Shown one piece after another: positions 8,984 to 18,466 of a stretch of DNA of 64,000 nucleotides. Positions within the stretch are counted from its first letter, which is position 1. Every line of letters starts with the position of its first letter. The DNA comes from Gracilimonas sp040904925 (GTDB lineage Bacteria; Bacteroidota; Rhodothermia; Balneolales; Balneolaceae): positions 1 to 64,000 of the forward strand of contig JBBDSP010000007.1 in NCBI GenBank assembly GCA_040904925.1, in the 5' to 3' direction. The translations under genes were made by a program, and so were the position numbers. Under the pieces are notes generated by a model. That model worked only from the letters and a program-made list of their open reading frames with translations, did not search any database and was not told where the DNA came from.

Positions 8984-9207
8984 TGGTTGTGAGCTGACAA
9001 GATAAGCGGAAAGGGAGTAAATATCGAATATTGAACAGGGGAATTTTACTTCAGAACGGGGTGAGGTGAGACCTTTCCACAGTTATTGAGTTATTTAATG
9101 TCTCTTCACAAGGATTTGTTTCTGTATCTCCGTGGAAAAAAGTAAACACTTAAAGCCTGTAAAAGAGTTTAGATTATACGATTTACCGATCAACGAATAA
9201 TGAAGCC

Positions 9208-10701
9208 CTACTCCCGAACCATCTCCTCAAAATGCTCTTCGATCTTATCCGGTGTTTGGGTGTATAAGCTGACGATCCATGTGGCGAATAGTCCAAGGAA
9301 GAAGCCGGGAATGAGTTCATACATGTTATCCTTCAGAACGGGCACGAAATACCAGATGATGGTTACGAAAGTACCGGTAAGCAATCCGGCGATCACTCCC
9401 GCTTTGGTGGTCTTTTTCCAGTACAGCGCCATGATGGAAGTGGGTCCGATGGATGCTCCCAATCCCGCCCAGGCAAAAAGTACCAGCCAGAAGACGATAT
9501 TTTCAGCTATCAATCCAAAGAGCAGGGAAAGGATCACCAAAACCACAACCACAAGTCGGCTGTAAAGCACGAGTTTTTTCTGCGACAGCTCTTCGTCTTT
9601 TTTAATGAGCTTGTCGTATACATCCCGGACTACGCTGGAAGCAGCTACCAAAAGCTGTGAATCGGCGGTGGACATGATCGCAGCAAAAATAGAGGCTATC
9701 ACCACGCCAAATAAAATAGGATGTAGTTGGGTTTGGGCTAATAGCGGATATAGATTTTCGGTGTCTTCTCCGGGCAGCATTGAAACTTCGGGAAAATAGG
9801 CGCGGCCAACCAACCCAATTAAAACAGCACCGCCGGCCATCAGCACATTCCAGATAGTGCCGACCACAGCGGCATATTTTAGCTGCTTAGCGTCATCGAT
9901 AGACATATATCGGGAGAGAATATGAGGGTTTCCGGGGGAGCCGAGCCCGATCCCGATGAATCCTATAAAAGCTCCAAAACCAATGGCGAAGGGATCTATG
10001 AATCCAATTTCGTGTAAGGTGAGTTGCTCAGCCATAGCTCCCCATCCCCCCATGTTCCAGATGGCAATGATGGGCAAGAATACAAGGGCGATGATCATGA
10101 AAAAAGCCTGAATGGTATCGGTAAGGCTGACGGCCATAAATCCACCCAAAACAGTATAGATAAGGATGATGACAGCTGAGAGAATAACTCCATTTGTTTG
10201 AGAGATCCCAAAGCTGGAAGCAAAAGCCTTTCCGCCTGCTACAAATTGTGAGGAAACATATCCCACCATAAAGATGAGAAATATGACCACCAAGATAAGA
10301 CGCAGGCTGCCATTCTTGTCATCAAAGCGTTCGGCGAAGAAATCGGGAACCGTGATGCAGTCGTAGCGTTCCGTAAAGGTGCGAAGCCGCTTGGCGTAAT
10401 ACATGAACAGGAACCATTCAACTACGATATAACCAACTGCAGCCCAAAGGGCGGAGGCGCCCTGAGCATAGGCCATCCCGGTAACACCTAAAAGCAGCCA
10501 TGCACTTCTCCCTGAAACTACCGCAGAAAGAGCGACAACAAGCCGGTTCATCTTTCGTCCGCCGATAAAAAATTCGGAAATGCCTTCAGATGAAAAGCGA
10601 GCGGAATAGATTCCTATTCCGATCAAAATGATCAGGTACCCGATGAAGGCGGCAAGGACATAGCCGCTGCCATCAATTGATATGGTATTCAGTTCATCCA
10701 T
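9208..10701 (-). CDS. Sodium/solute symporter, PutP-like (SSS family)
   Basis: Na+-coupled inner-membrane symporter with about 13 hydrophobic segments, 497 residues from the chosen ATG. ALSAVVSGRSAWLLLG and GYIVVEWFLF resemble the proline permease PutP signature region, and SPGNPHILSRYMS and MSTADSQLLVAASSVVRDVY are also PutP-like. Proline or another amino or organic acid is the likely substrate. A longer frame reaching 10743 is rejected because its extra 14 residues are encoded by the palindromic repeat at 10720-10768. It lies upstream of the riboswitch on the same strand, so it is not under TPP control. Confidence 0.85.
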   Translation of the reverse strand: MDELNTISIDGSGYVLAAFIGYLIILIGIGIYSARFSSEGISEFFIGGRKMNRLVVALSAVVSGRSAWLLLGVTGMAYAQGASALWAAVGYIVVEWFLFMYYAKRLRTFTERYDCITVPDFFAERFDDKNGSLRLILVVIFLIFMVGYVSSQFVAGGKAFASSFGISQTNGVILSAVIILIYTVLGGFMAVSLTDTIQAFFMIIALVFLPIIAIWNMGGWGAMAEQLTLHEIGFIDPFAIGFGAFIGFIGIGLGSPGNPHILSRYMSIDDAKQLKYAAVVGTIWNVLMAGGAVLIGLVGRAYFPEVSMLPGEDTENLYPLLAQTQLHPILFGVVIASIFAAIMSTADSQLLVAASSVVRDVYDKLIKKDEELSQKKLVLYSRLVVVVLVILSLLFGLIAENIVFWLVLFAWAGLGASIGPTSIMALYWKKTTKAGVIAGLLTGTFVTIIWYFVPVLKDNMYELIPGFFLGLFATWIVSLYTQTPDKIEEHFEEMVRE

Positions 10702-10719
10702 AAGGGAGAGATTTTTTGC

Positions 10720-10768
10720 ATATGCCCTGTTGTAGAGACACAAGATTTTGTGTCTCTACGGGGCATAT
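10720..10768. repeat. Palindromic element with GTAGAGACACAA arms
   Basis: ATATGCCC (10720-10727) pairs with GGGCATAT (10761-10768), and inside it GTAGAGACACAA (10732-10743) pairs with TTGTGTCTCTAC (10748-10759). The GTAGAGAC...GTCTCTAC core is a kind of small dispersed palindrome seen in many bacterial genomes. It sits between the gdh stop and the PutP-like start and may act as a transcription barrier. Confidence 0.7.
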
Positions 10769-10787
10769 TTTATATGTGCAAAAAAAA

Positions 10788-12194
10788 TCACGGGAAAATG
10801 CCCATTTGTTCGTACATGATACCGATCTTGTTGATGGCGCTAATGAAAGCTGCGGTACGAAGATCATCCAGATCATTTTCATTTCGGATTTCAACGATCT
10901 GCTGATAGGCCGTGATCATGGTTTCTTCCAGGCCGGAATCAACCAAGTCATATTCTTCTGCACCGTGGGCCAGGTTACTGATCTCAGCATCAGTGAATTT
11001 GCGGTCAGAGATATTCTCAATGACCCCAAGAATTTTCTTTAAGCTGGTTTCATCGAACCGCTTACCCATACGTCCGAAACGAACGTGCTGAATGTTTTTC
11101 AGCCATTCGAAATAAGAAACGACTACACCGCCAGCGTTTAGATAAGAATCAGGGAGAACAAGTGCTCCGCGATCTTTAAGAATATCGTGTCCATCAGCGG
11201 TAGTTGGACCGTTGGCAGCCTCAGCAATGATCTTTGCTTTTACCTTATCAGCATTGTCTCCGGTGATCTGACTTTCCAGGGCGGCAGGAATGAGGATGTC
11301 GCAATCTAAATAAAGGGCATCATCCCGTTCTTTTAGTTCCTTGGAATTTCCAAAACCGATAATACTACCGGTTTCTTTGCGATACTCCATTAGTTTTTCA
11401 AGATCGATACCATTCTCATCATAAATTGAGCCTTCGATCTCGGCAATACCAACTAACTTGGCACCGGCTTCGGTCATATATTTTGAAGCATGATACCCTA
11501 CATTCCCAAGTCCCTGAACCACAAAGGTCTTACCGTCAATACCGGTTTCAAGGCCGATCTTTTTCATGTCTTCTTTGATATCACAGGCTTCACGAATACC
11601 AAAATATACACCTCGTCCGGTTGCTTCAGTACGTCCGCGAATACCACCTTGCTGAATAGGTTTCCCGGTAACGCAAGCCTCGGCGTTTAAATCATCCTTC
11701 ATCTGGCGATACGTATCCAGAATCCAGCCCATTTCTTTGGCACCGGTACCATAATCAGGAGCGGGGACATCAATACCCGGTCCGATAAATCCTTTTTTGA
11801 TCAGCTCATAAGTATAGCGGCGGGTAATTCGTTCAAGTTCTGTTTCGGAATAATCTCTGGTGCTGATCTTCACACCGCCTTTAGCTCCTCCAAAAGGAAC
11901 GTCCACAATGGCGCATTTGTACGACATCAGTGCGGCTAAAGCCATAGTTTCATCTTCATCTACTTTATGGCTGAAGCGAATGCCGCCTTTGGTTGGAGTT
12001 TTATGATGGCTGTGTTCAACCCGCCAGCCCTCAACAACTTCAATGGTTCCGTCATCTCGCTGTACGGGAAATGTTACATGGTAAACAGTATTGCAGATCT
12101 TGATCTGGGCGAGTATCCCTTTGTCAAAACGGGTGTACTTGGCTGCTTTGTCAAAATTTATATTTACCTGTTCATAGAATTTATAGGTGGACAT
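10788..12194 (-). CDS. gdhA: Glutamate dehydrogenase (Glu/Leu/Phe/Val family)
   Basis: Oxidative deamination of glutamate to 2-oxoglutarate or the reverse, cytoplasmic. The family signature VPFGGAKGGVKIST holds the catalytic lysine. PTKGGIRFSHKV is the glutamate-binding region and VVQGLGNVGYHA the nucleotide-binding glycine motif. At about 468 residues it is longer than the 420-residue archaeal-type enzymes, with a C-terminal extension after IENISDRKF. I prefer the ATG at 12194 because GGAG lies 9 nt upstream; the alternative ATG at 12209 has no visible ribosome site and adds five residues. Whether it uses NAD or NADP cannot be told by eye. Confidence 0.9.
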   Translation of the reverse strand: MSTYKFYEQVNINFDKAAKYTRFDKGILAQIKICNTVYHVTFPVQRDDGTIEVVEGWRVEHSHHKTPTKGGIRFSHKVDEDETMALAALMSYKCAIVDVPFGGAKGGVKISTRDYSETELERITRRYTYELIKKGFIGPGIDVPAPDYGTGAKEMGWILDTYRQMKDDLNAEACVTGKPIQQGGIRGRTEATGRGVYFGIREACDIKEDMKKIGLETGIDGKTFVVQGLGNVGYHASKYMTEAGAKLVGIAEIEGSIYDENGIDLEKLMEYRKETGSIIGFGNSKELKERDDALYLDCDILIPAALESQITGDNADKVKAKIIAEAANGPTTADGHDILKDRGALVLPDSYLNAGGVVVSYFEWLKNIQHVRFGRMGKRFDETSLKKILGVIENISDRKFTDAEISNLAHGAEEYDLVDSGLEETMITAYQQIVEIRNENDLDDLRTAAFISAINKIGIMYEQMGIFP

Positions 12195-12271
12195 ATTCCT
12201 TTTCTCCATTCTGATTATAAAAGTATCTGATGGTCGTAATTATCTAACACAGATACAAGGAAAAGCCGTGC

Positions 12272-12991
12272 TTAATAAGAAGTTGGCAGGGCAACGTGAA
12301 GATGATCAGCTGTTCCCACATGCGGGATGGTATTTAAGCCCATAAATCTGAAAGACGAGCGAAGCATAAAGTTACGAAACTCATTATGGTTCAGGGTTCT
12401 GAGGTCGATAGCATGAACATAGCCGGATGATTGTGGAAAATGTAGGGATCTTTCATTTAAAGGGAGGCCCATTGCAGCGTAATCTTCAGGCTGCCGGCTG
12501 ATGTCGGTGATCACAAGCTCCCCGTCTGCTAAAGTCGTAGTTGCTACTGCAACTCTGAGGATCGGGTGCATGGAGCGATATAATTGTTTGATCTCATCAC
12601 TTTTGGCATTTACAGAAGAGAGGTACATCACCCCATAAAAACAGAAAGCAGAAACAAGTATAGCCAAGCCCGAAAGACTGAATTTTAATATCAGTTTTTT
12701 ATTTGAAGTTTTTCTGAACAAAAACAGAATGTAGATAAGAAGAAGTAATACGGTGGCAAAAATACCACCTCCCAAGGCCAGCCATCCGTTCCATCCAAAG
12801 AAAAGGTTCAGAAATACAGATGTTCGGATGAGCAGGAAGAAGGGCAAAACTCCGAGACCTGAAATCAATAAGAACCAAAACAGTAATCTTAGCCAGTTCT
12901 TCTTTATAGATGAGGAATCCGGATCTTTAGCTAAGCTTTCAGAATCCAAATTCAGCAGCCAGTCGATATCTTTTTGGGTGATCTTTTCCAT
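12272..12991 (-). CDS. Membrane protein with a peptidase M15-like C-terminal region
   Basis: A 239-residue protein with an N-terminal soluble stretch, three hydrophobic segments (about residues 33-55, 66-93 and 103-125) and a C-terminal domain outside the membrane. That domain carries GYVHAIDLR and later HVGTADHLHVALP. The H-x2-D and D-H-x-H arrangement resembles zinc sites of M15-type D-Ala-D-Ala peptidases, but no full family match can be confirmed by eye. It may act on peptidoglycan. Stand-alone gene between gdhA and two other small membrane protein genes, all on the minus strand. Confidence 0.55.
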   Translation of the reverse strand: MEKITQKDIDWLLNLDSESLAKDPDSSSIKKNWLRLLFWFLLISGLGVLPFFLLIRTSVFLNLFFGWNGWLALGGGIFATVLLLLIYILFLFRKTSNKKLILKFSLSGLAILVSAFCFYGVMYLSSVNAKSDEIKQLYRSMHPILRVAVATTTLADGELVITDISRQPEDYAAMGLPLNERSLHFPQSSGYVHAIDLRTLNHNEFRNFMLRSSFRFMGLNTIPHVGTADHLHVALPTSY

Positions 12992-13021
12992 GGCTATTTG
13001 AACGGAAAACCACGTTCAGTG

Positions 13022-13420
13022 TTACGCACTGCGATAAGAACGGCGCAATAAATAGGGAAAGCTTTGTAAGAGTATGATCAGCACGAGAACAATGGGAATG
13101 ATCTCAAATGAATTTTGCTGAATGGCATCTCCTAAACTCAAAAGATGATAAATAAATGCAATGCCGGAACTTAAAAGTGTAAATCCATATGCCCAGGTTA
13201 ATCTAGTCCAAAGCGAAAAGCTGCTTACAAGGGAAGTTATACCGGTGATAAGGGAAGCAGAAATAGTGACAATGGGAAGCTCATTATTCTGAAACTCAAA
13301 TAATTGAGACGTAAGTTGCCCTCCCTGAAGATCACCGATCAGCTTGATGAATTGGTAAAGGCCAACTAAAAGAAAAAAAATTTGCAGGAATAAGTGAATC
13401 CTGCGGTCTTTTACGGTCAT
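13022..13420 (-). CDS. Small four-helix membrane protein, unknown function
   Basis: 132 residues with four hydrophobic segments (about 8-26, 48-68, 74-94 and 104-124) and charged ends. The start MTVKDRRIHLFLQIFFLLVG lacks a signal cleavage site. I do not recognise the family. It is 30 bases downstream of the M15-like membrane protein gene's start region on the same strand, so the two may be co-transcribed. Confidence 0.65.
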   Translation of the reverse strand: MTVKDRRIHLFLQIFFLLVGLYQFIKLIGDLQGGQLTSQLFEFQNNELPIVTISASLITGITSLVSSFSLWTRLTWAYGFTLLSSGIAFIYHLLSLGDAIQQNSFEIIPIVLVLIILLQSFPYLLRRSYRSA

Positions 13421-13508
13421 TTGAATAATATTAGGGATTGAAAAGTCTCTCTACATCACTCCTAATCCCAAACCCAACATTTTGTTCCTGAATAGTTGAA
13501 ACAAATAT

Positions 13509-13775
13509 TCAGATAGTATCAGTTTCTGAGAAGATGGGTTTCTTTTGCCTGAATACATTTACCGTAAATAAGACACCTACAGAGCCGACTGCAGCATAAA
13601 AAGCAGCCCCTGCCAATCCGAGAAAATATACAATTACAGTTCCCGCTAAGGCACCAAGAACCCCAAAAGCTAGGCTTGGATACATTGTGACTCCGCGATC
13701 TTTGGTGATCACGCGACTCAACCATCCAATAAATAACCCTATGGATATGTAGGCTAATAAACTCATGAGTGTCAT
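13509..13775 (-). CDS. GlsB/YeaQ/YmgE-family small membrane protein
   Basis: 88 residues with three hydrophobic segments. The sequence IGLFIGWLSRVITKDRG followed by GVLGALAGTVIVYFLG and a Gly/Ala-rich third helix matches the transglycosylase-associated / YeaQ-YmgE family, which is often stress-induced. The molecular function is not established. An alternative start three codons in (M4) is possible. No operon partner is evident. Confidence 0.8.
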   Translation of the reverse strand: MTLMSLLAYISIGLFIGWLSRVITKDRGVTMYPSLAFGVLGALAGTVIVYFLGLAGAAFYAAVGSVGVLFTVNVFRQKKPIFSETDTI

Positions 13776-13906
13776 AATGAACCTGGTTTTGTTAATATGT
13801 ATTAAAATAATGGGATGTAAGGTGTTTGCGTTCCGAAGGGGTACACAACTTTGCCGAAATTAATATAGATTCATTGCCTAACTACTAACCAGATCTACCA
13901 TATATT

Positions 13907-15184
13907 ATGAAATCAATTTTTCTCTCTTCTATACTGTCACTGACTTTGCTTGTGGGATGCGGACCCAGTGATCAGGAAACATTTGAAAAAGCCATGGACA
14001 TCCATGAACGCGTAATTACGCTGGATACTCACGTCGATATAAACGTGAATAACTTCACTGAAGAAACCAATTATACCCAACGCCTGAATACTCAGGTTGA
14101 CCTGATAAAAATGAATGAGGGCGGATTGGATGTGGCCTGGCTTATTGTGTACACCGGGCAGGATACTCTGACCGAAGAAGGCTATGCCGATGCCTACGAA
14201 AATGCCATAAGTAAATTTGATGCCATAGAACGGTTAACCAATGAAATCGCCCCTGACCAGATCGAGCTGGCAACTACCTCGGAAGATGTACGGAGAATTG
14301 TAGCTGAAGGCAAAAAAGTAGCGATGATCGGAGTTGAGAATGCCTATCCGGTAGGAGAAGACCTGTCGCGGATCGAAGAATTTTATAACCGGGGAGCACG
14401 ATATATGTCGCTTTCTCACAATGGCCATAGTCAGTTTGTGGATTCAAACACCGGCGAAGGTGATGGAGAATGGCTGCATGATGGTGTAAGTGAATTAGGG
14501 AAGGAAGCCATTACAGAAATGAATCGTCTGGGAATGCTGATCGATATCTCTCATCCATCTAAAAAAGCCAACATGGAAACGATGGAATTGTCCAAAGCAC
14601 CGGTAATTGCTTCACACTCTTCTTCACGTGCTATGTATGACCACAGCAGAAACCTCAGTGATGAAGAATTGCTTATGCTGAAAGAAAATGGAGGAGTGGT
14701 ACAGACCGTTGCATTCCGCGGTTATGTAGATGGTGAAAAACATGCAGCCTGGCAGGAAGCTTCGCGCACAATTCTGGAAGAAGAAGCCGATAAATTAGGT
14801 TTTGAACTTTTAGGATGGGGTGATATCCGTGATATGGATGAAGCCGATCGCGAAGAATATATGGAAATGTACCGAACAGCTCAGGATAATGCGGAGCCGA
14901 GAATTGAAAATGAAGTCAATGTTTCTAATCCTCCTGTAGATGTCTCAGACTTTATAGATCATCTGGATTATATGGTGGATCTGATCGGTATCGAACACGT
15001 GGGAATCAGCTCTGATTTTGACGGCGGTGGCGGAGTTTATAACTGGATGGATGCCTCTGAAACCTTCAACGTGACCCATGAGCTGGTAAAACGCGGCTAT
15101 TCTGAAGAAGAGATCGGAATGCTTTGGAGTGGAAATCTGCTCCGTGCTTTGGATGAAGCGCAAGCCATTGCGGAAGAACTTTAA
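13907..15184 (+). CDS. Membrane dipeptidase lipoprotein (peptidase family M19)
   Basis: Zinc dipeptidase of the renal dipeptidase type, 425 residues. It starts with a lipoprotein signal whose lipobox LVGC places the mature Cys near residue 18, so it is probably anchored in the outer membrane or periplasm. Likely metal ligands are His and Asp in TLDTHVDINV, Glu in GVENAYPVG, and His in DISHPSKK and IASHSSSRA. GIEHVGISSDFDGGGG near the end is a strong M19 signature. The active site appears intact. Followed by a Rho-independent terminator, so it is monocistronic. Confidence 0.9.
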   Translation: MKSIFLSSILSLTLLVGCGPSDQETFEKAMDIHERVITLDTHVDINVNNFTEETNYTQRLNTQVDLIKMNEGGLDVAWLIVYTGQDTLTEEGYADAYENAISKFDAIERLTNEIAPDQIELATTSEDVRRIVAEGKKVAMIGVENAYPVGEDLSRIEEFYNRGARYMSLSHNGHSQFVDSNTGEGDGEWLHDGVSELGKEAITEMNRLGMLIDISHPSKKANMETMELSKAPVIASHSSSRAMYDHSRNLSDEELLMLKENGGVVQTVAFRGYVDGEKHAAWQEASRTILEEEADKLGFELLGWGDIRDMDEADREEYMEMYRTAQDNAEPRIENEVNVSNPPVDVSDFIDHLDYMVDLIGIEHVGISSDFDGGGGVYNWMDASETFNVTHELVKRGYSEEEIGMLWSGNLLRALDEAQAIAEEL

Positions 15185-15225
15185 AACGCCCAAAAGCGGA
15201 CATTCAACTCCGAACATTTGAACTC

Positions 15226-15255
15226 GTGCCGATGCTCTGCGTCGGCACTTTTTTT
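15226..15255 (+). terminator. Rho-independent terminator after the dipeptidase gene
   Basis: GTGCCGA (15226-15232) pairs with TCGGCAC (15242-15248) around TGCTCTGCG, followed by seven T (15249-15255). The loop carries the same GCTCTGCG core as palindromes near 18.45 kb and 41.6 kb. Confidence 0.85.
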
Positions 15256-15398
15256 ATGTTTAAAGATTTTTGGTGCAATAAACTTATTAAACCCAAATTA
15301 TCTTATTACCAAGAAAAGTTAGAAAGGCATTAAAAACTTTAAACCGGCACTTAATCTTTTTAACTTAAGGTCTAATTTAAACCAAAGAAAAAACAAGA

Positions 15399-15890
15399 GT
15401 GATTGCACAAGCAGAAGTCGCTACTGAAGTCAACATTTTAAAAGCCGATTTAAGTAACCCTAAACACGCCTCAGATATAGTCAAGATAGTCGATTTATTT
15501 GCGAGAGATCCCATGGGGCAGGATCAGGCGCTGGACGAGGAAGTTCGCGTTGATATGATCGCAGAGATGAAGAAAGTGCCCACTACCATGACCTACATCG
15601 CTTACGCCGATGAAAAGGCATTGGGTATTGTAACTTGTTTTGTAGGATTTTCCACCTTCACAGCAAGTAAAGTATTCAAAATCCATGATGTAGCGGTTCA
15701 CCCCGAAGCCCGCGGAATGGGAATCGGAACCATGATGCTTGAAACCATCGAAGAAGAAGCCCGCGAAATGGGATGCTCTAAAGTGACCCTGGAAGTCCGC
15801 GAAGATAACCCTGCGCGTCGCCTGTACGAAAAACAGAACTTCGAATACGGCGATCCCAAATGGTATTTCATGACCAAAGATCTGGCGTAA
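15399..15890 (+). CDS. GNAT-family N-acetyltransferase
   Basis: A 163-residue acetyl-CoA-dependent acetyltransferase, cytoplasmic. Motif A is HDVAVHPEARGMGIGTMM, with the acetyl-CoA-binding RGMGIG, and motif B follows with LEVREDNPARRLYEKQNFE. The start codon is GTG. The substrate is unknown. It is bounded on both sides by terminators, so it is monocistronic. Confidence 0.85.
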   Translation: MIAQAEVATEVNILKADLSNPKHASDIVKIVDLFARDPMGQDQALDEEVRVDMIAEMKKVPTTMTYIAYADEKALGIVTCFVGFSTFTASKVFKIHDVAVHPEARGMGIGTMMLETIEEEAREMGCSKVTLEVREDNPARRLYEKQNFEYGDPKWYFMTKDLA

Positions 15891-15911
15891 CCGAATAACG
15901 AATATTGAACA

Positions 15912-15965
15912 TTCAACAATTAATGTTGAAGTAAAGCCTCTTCTTAGCGGAAGGGGCTTTTTTGT
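15912..15965 (+). terminator. Palindrome plus Rho-independent terminator after the GNAT gene
   Basis: A small inverted repeat TTCAACA-ATTAA-TGTTGAA (15912-15930) is followed by a 10-bp stem AAGCCTCTTC (15934-15943) with GAAGGGGCTT (15950-15959) and a T run. The second hairpin is a standard terminator. Confidence 0.85.
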
Positions 15966-16017
15966 GGGATGAATTTTTTTCAGATATCTTTTCTCAAATT
16001 TTGAAAACTCTATTTCT

Positions 16018-17343
16018 ATGAAAAACCTGTTTATGATTCTTTCTGCACTATTTCTGATGATCTCTTGTATACAGGAAAAATCCGGTCGGCCATTTGAGAT
16101 CAACCTTTCCCTAACTGAAAACACCGGTCAGGTGCCTCCAATCCTGGCACTTACCATGGGCGGTAATTATGTGTTTGATGCGGAGTATCCGGGTGAACCC
16201 ACCGAGCTGCCGGAGGAACTGCAAAACGGTCAGGTCATTCATGGGATCCTGGATCTTGAACAATATATAGTGCAGGGTTTTGCAGAAGGTTTTATCGATT
16301 CTTCGGTGTACGAACGAAACATGATGACCATAGATGAAAAAACGGTAACGGAGGAATGGGTGGATGTCATCTTTACGGTGGCCATCGGCGAGGACGATCA
16401 GGGACAAATGATGGTGTATGTAGAAGATGAAACCGGTGAATTTGATCCCCAAAATCCGGCCTATTTTAAAGCCTCCACAGTGGAATTTCAGGAGAATATA
16501 TTTGAGGTGATGGAAGCGAATGTCACCGCCGGTTTGGATTATTATAATGGAGAAGACATTGTGCGATATGAAGGACCGGCCAGCCTGATGTATCTCGTTG
16601 ATATGCCCCCTGAAGAAAGTCTTCAGCTTTATTTTGATGAACTGCGCATGAGCGAGTGGACGGTGAATGACCAAACGTTTGATATCGCCCTCATCAAAGA
16701 GAGTGCCCCGCCTTATCGCATCGAACCTTATACTTATTTCTACATCGACCTGGATGAAGACGGAGCGTTTGATATCATGGACGATGGATTTGAGGCTTAT
16801 CCGGTTACGGAGCCGTTTAATATCGCAGGAGAAAGCTGGGAGATTTCAGAAATTGCAGCTGACGGTAGCTCTATTACTATTGTGGAATCGGATGAGGAAG
16901 TAGATCCCAAAGTGGCACTCCGCCCCGGCACTGAAGCCCCGGATTTTACAGCCGAAACTTTATCCGGTGATGACATCAGCCTGTCAGAACTACGCGGAAA
17001 ATACGTGATGCTGGATTTCTGGGGAACCTGGTGCGGGCCCTGTATCGATGCACTTCCGGTTCTGAAAGAAGTATATGAAATCTATGGCAGTAAAGAGTTC
17101 GAGATCATAGGAATTGCAAATGAACCGAGCCTGGAGCGATTCATAAATTTTGTAGAGAAAGAAAACCTGGAATGGCCGCAAATCCCGGAGATCTATGAAC
17201 AAGAGAATGAGATTCAGGAATTGTACTCAGTGAATTCCTACCCAACCTATTACCTCGTAGATCCGGATGGCGAGATCGTGGAATACGGAATGGCGCTGTC
17301 TTCAGATAACTTGATGGAGACTTTGGCGAAGTATTTGGAGTGA
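16018..17343 (+). CDS. Lipoprotein with C-terminal thioredoxin-like (TlpA) domain
   Basis: 441 residues. The lipobox LMISC sets the lipidated Cys near residue 17, so the protein is an envelope lipoprotein. The first 290 residues form a region with no family I recognise, rich in acidic residues. From about residue 300 a TlpA/ResA-type thioredoxin fold follows: PGTEAPDFTAETLSGDD, then FWGTWCGPCIDALP with the WCGPC redox pair, and a cis-Pro site in SYPTYYLVDPDG. It probably reduces or isomerises periplasmic disulfides, perhaps in cytochrome maturation, but the partner is unknown. No operon partner. Confidence 0.85.
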   Translation: MKNLFMILSALFLMISCIQEKSGRPFEINLSLTENTGQVPPILALTMGGNYVFDAEYPGEPTELPEELQNGQVIHGILDLEQYIVQGFAEGFIDSSVYERNMMTIDEKTVTEEWVDVIFTVAIGEDDQGQMMVYVEDETGEFDPQNPAYFKASTVEFQENIFEVMEANVTAGLDYYNGEDIVRYEGPASLMYLVDMPPEESLQLYFDELRMSEWTVNDQTFDIALIKESAPPYRIEPYTYFYIDLDEDGAFDIMDDGFEAYPVTEPFNIAGESWEISEIAADGSSITIVESDEEVDPKVALRPGTEAPDFTAETLSGDDISLSELRGKYVMLDFWGTWCGPCIDALPVLKEVYEIYGSKEFEIIGIANEPSLERFINFVEKENLEWPQIPEIYEQENEIQELYSVNSYPTYYLVDPDGEIVEYGMALSSDNLMETLAKYLE

Positions 17344-17354
17344 TTTCGTTATTT

Positions 17355-17429
17355 GTTATTCGTTAATGGTTTTGGAAACAAGATGTTAAGATCATAATCC
17401 TATCCACGATTATACCATTAACGAATAAC
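17355..17429. repeat. Intergenic palindrome of GTTATTCGTTAATGGT arms
   Basis: GTTATTCGTTAATGGT (17355-17370) and its exact complement (17414-17429) enclose 43 nt between convergent genes. The word TTCGTTATT is partly repeated in front of the left arm. It probably terminates transcription in one or both directions. Confidence 0.55.
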
Positions 17430-17433
17430 GAAG

Positions 17434-18210
17434 TCATTCCATCTCATCTAAAATCAAAACAGCTTCATCAGCCAAAGCCAGCACCACTTTGGTGTACATA
17501 GTACTTGGGTTGTATCGGAAGATAGCTTTCTCCATAGAGCCGGTTATCTCTTTAAAATGTGCTAAATAATTAGCCACCGAATTTATGTTGTTAGGCATGT
17601 GGTACAGGTCTTTGCCAACAAACCAGCGATTCAGGGAATAGGGAATAAATTGAGCATAAGACATGGCCCCTGCATAACTGGATTCCATTGACAATACATC
17701 AATATCGTTATTCTTGGCAAAGATCAGAAGTTCTTCGAGCTGAGCTTTGGCAAATTCGGCACGATGCCCTTCTGCATACATCGAAACGTAGGCATTAAAT
17801 GGATTGTAGCTTCCTTTATATCTTCCAAATTCGGATTCAATTCCTAAGATCCCGGCAATGATAGTTTTTGGGATCCCATACTCTTTTTCAGCCGCATCAA
17901 GCTCAGCGGCATATTCAGTCATAAAACTGCGGATGTTGTCTTTCTTGCTGTTATATCCGACCGCTCCCTGATAATCCTCAAAACTCTCGATCCTGACCTC
18001 AGCTGCCCGGGTAAATTTTTCGGTAATATCTTTTACTAACTTGAATCGTTCATCTTCCAGCATTTCGTTGAATGCGTAACCTTTTCCTTCAAAATATTCA
18101 GCCAGTTCTTTGATGTTCTTCTCCATTTCCACCGGATCAGGATTCGAAGAACTTGCCATCATAGGAACGGTAATGAACAGCAGTAATAATGTGATGATCG
18201 TCTTTTTCAT
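17434..18210 (-). CDS. MltB-like lytic murein transglycosylase
   Basis: 258 residues, secreted by a signal peptide (MKKTIITLLLLFITVPMMAS). The family features are KEYGIPKTIIAGILGIESEFGRYKG, where Glu in IESEFG would be the catalytic acid, and YAGAMSYAQFIPYSLNRW. It is shorter than E. coli MltB (about 360) and lacks the C-terminal part, though the catalytic core is present. It cleaves peptidoglycan glycan strands to 1,6-anhydro products in the periplasm. Single gene on the minus strand. Confidence 0.82.
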   Translation of the reverse strand: MKKTIITLLLLFITVPMMASSSNPDPVEMEKNIKELAEYFEGKGYAFNEMLEDERFKLVKDITEKFTRAAEVRIESFEDYQGAVGYNSKKDNIRSFMTEYAAELDAAEKEYGIPKTIIAGILGIESEFGRYKGSYNPFNAYVSMYAEGHRAEFAKAQLEELLIFAKNNDIDVLSMESSYAGAMSYAQFIPYSLNRWFVGKDLYHMPNNINSVANYLAHFKEITGSMEKAIFRYNPSTMYTKVVLALADEAVLILDEME

Positions 18211-18335
18211 AGTCTTAATAATGGGTTTTTTCGGCTCTCTGCTTCATAATAACAAAACTGCGGGGAATTGAGAATTAAAGATTTTGAATTTTTTAAAGTT
18301 GATTGAGTCGCTAATACAAATAATTTTGTATCAAC

Positions 18336-18466
18336 GCAGAGCGTAGGAACAAGGTAATATAGAAGTAAAGAAACAGAGATTAAGGTTTGTCTGTATCAAA
18401 ACAGAAAATCGAAATACAATTTAGTGAGTATTTTTAGCCTCGCTCCACACGCTCTGCGTTGAAGCG
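18336..18466. repeat. Small palindromes with GCTCTGCG core in a 438-base gap
   Basis: CGCTCCA (18441-18447) and TTGAAGCG (18459-18466) flank the core ACGCTCTGCG, and an inverted half, CAACGCAGAGCG, lies near 18336. The gene-free region 18211-18648 otherwise holds a duplicated TTGAATGTTCA-type word near 18514-18540 and no convincing gene or strong promoter. Confidence 0.5.
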
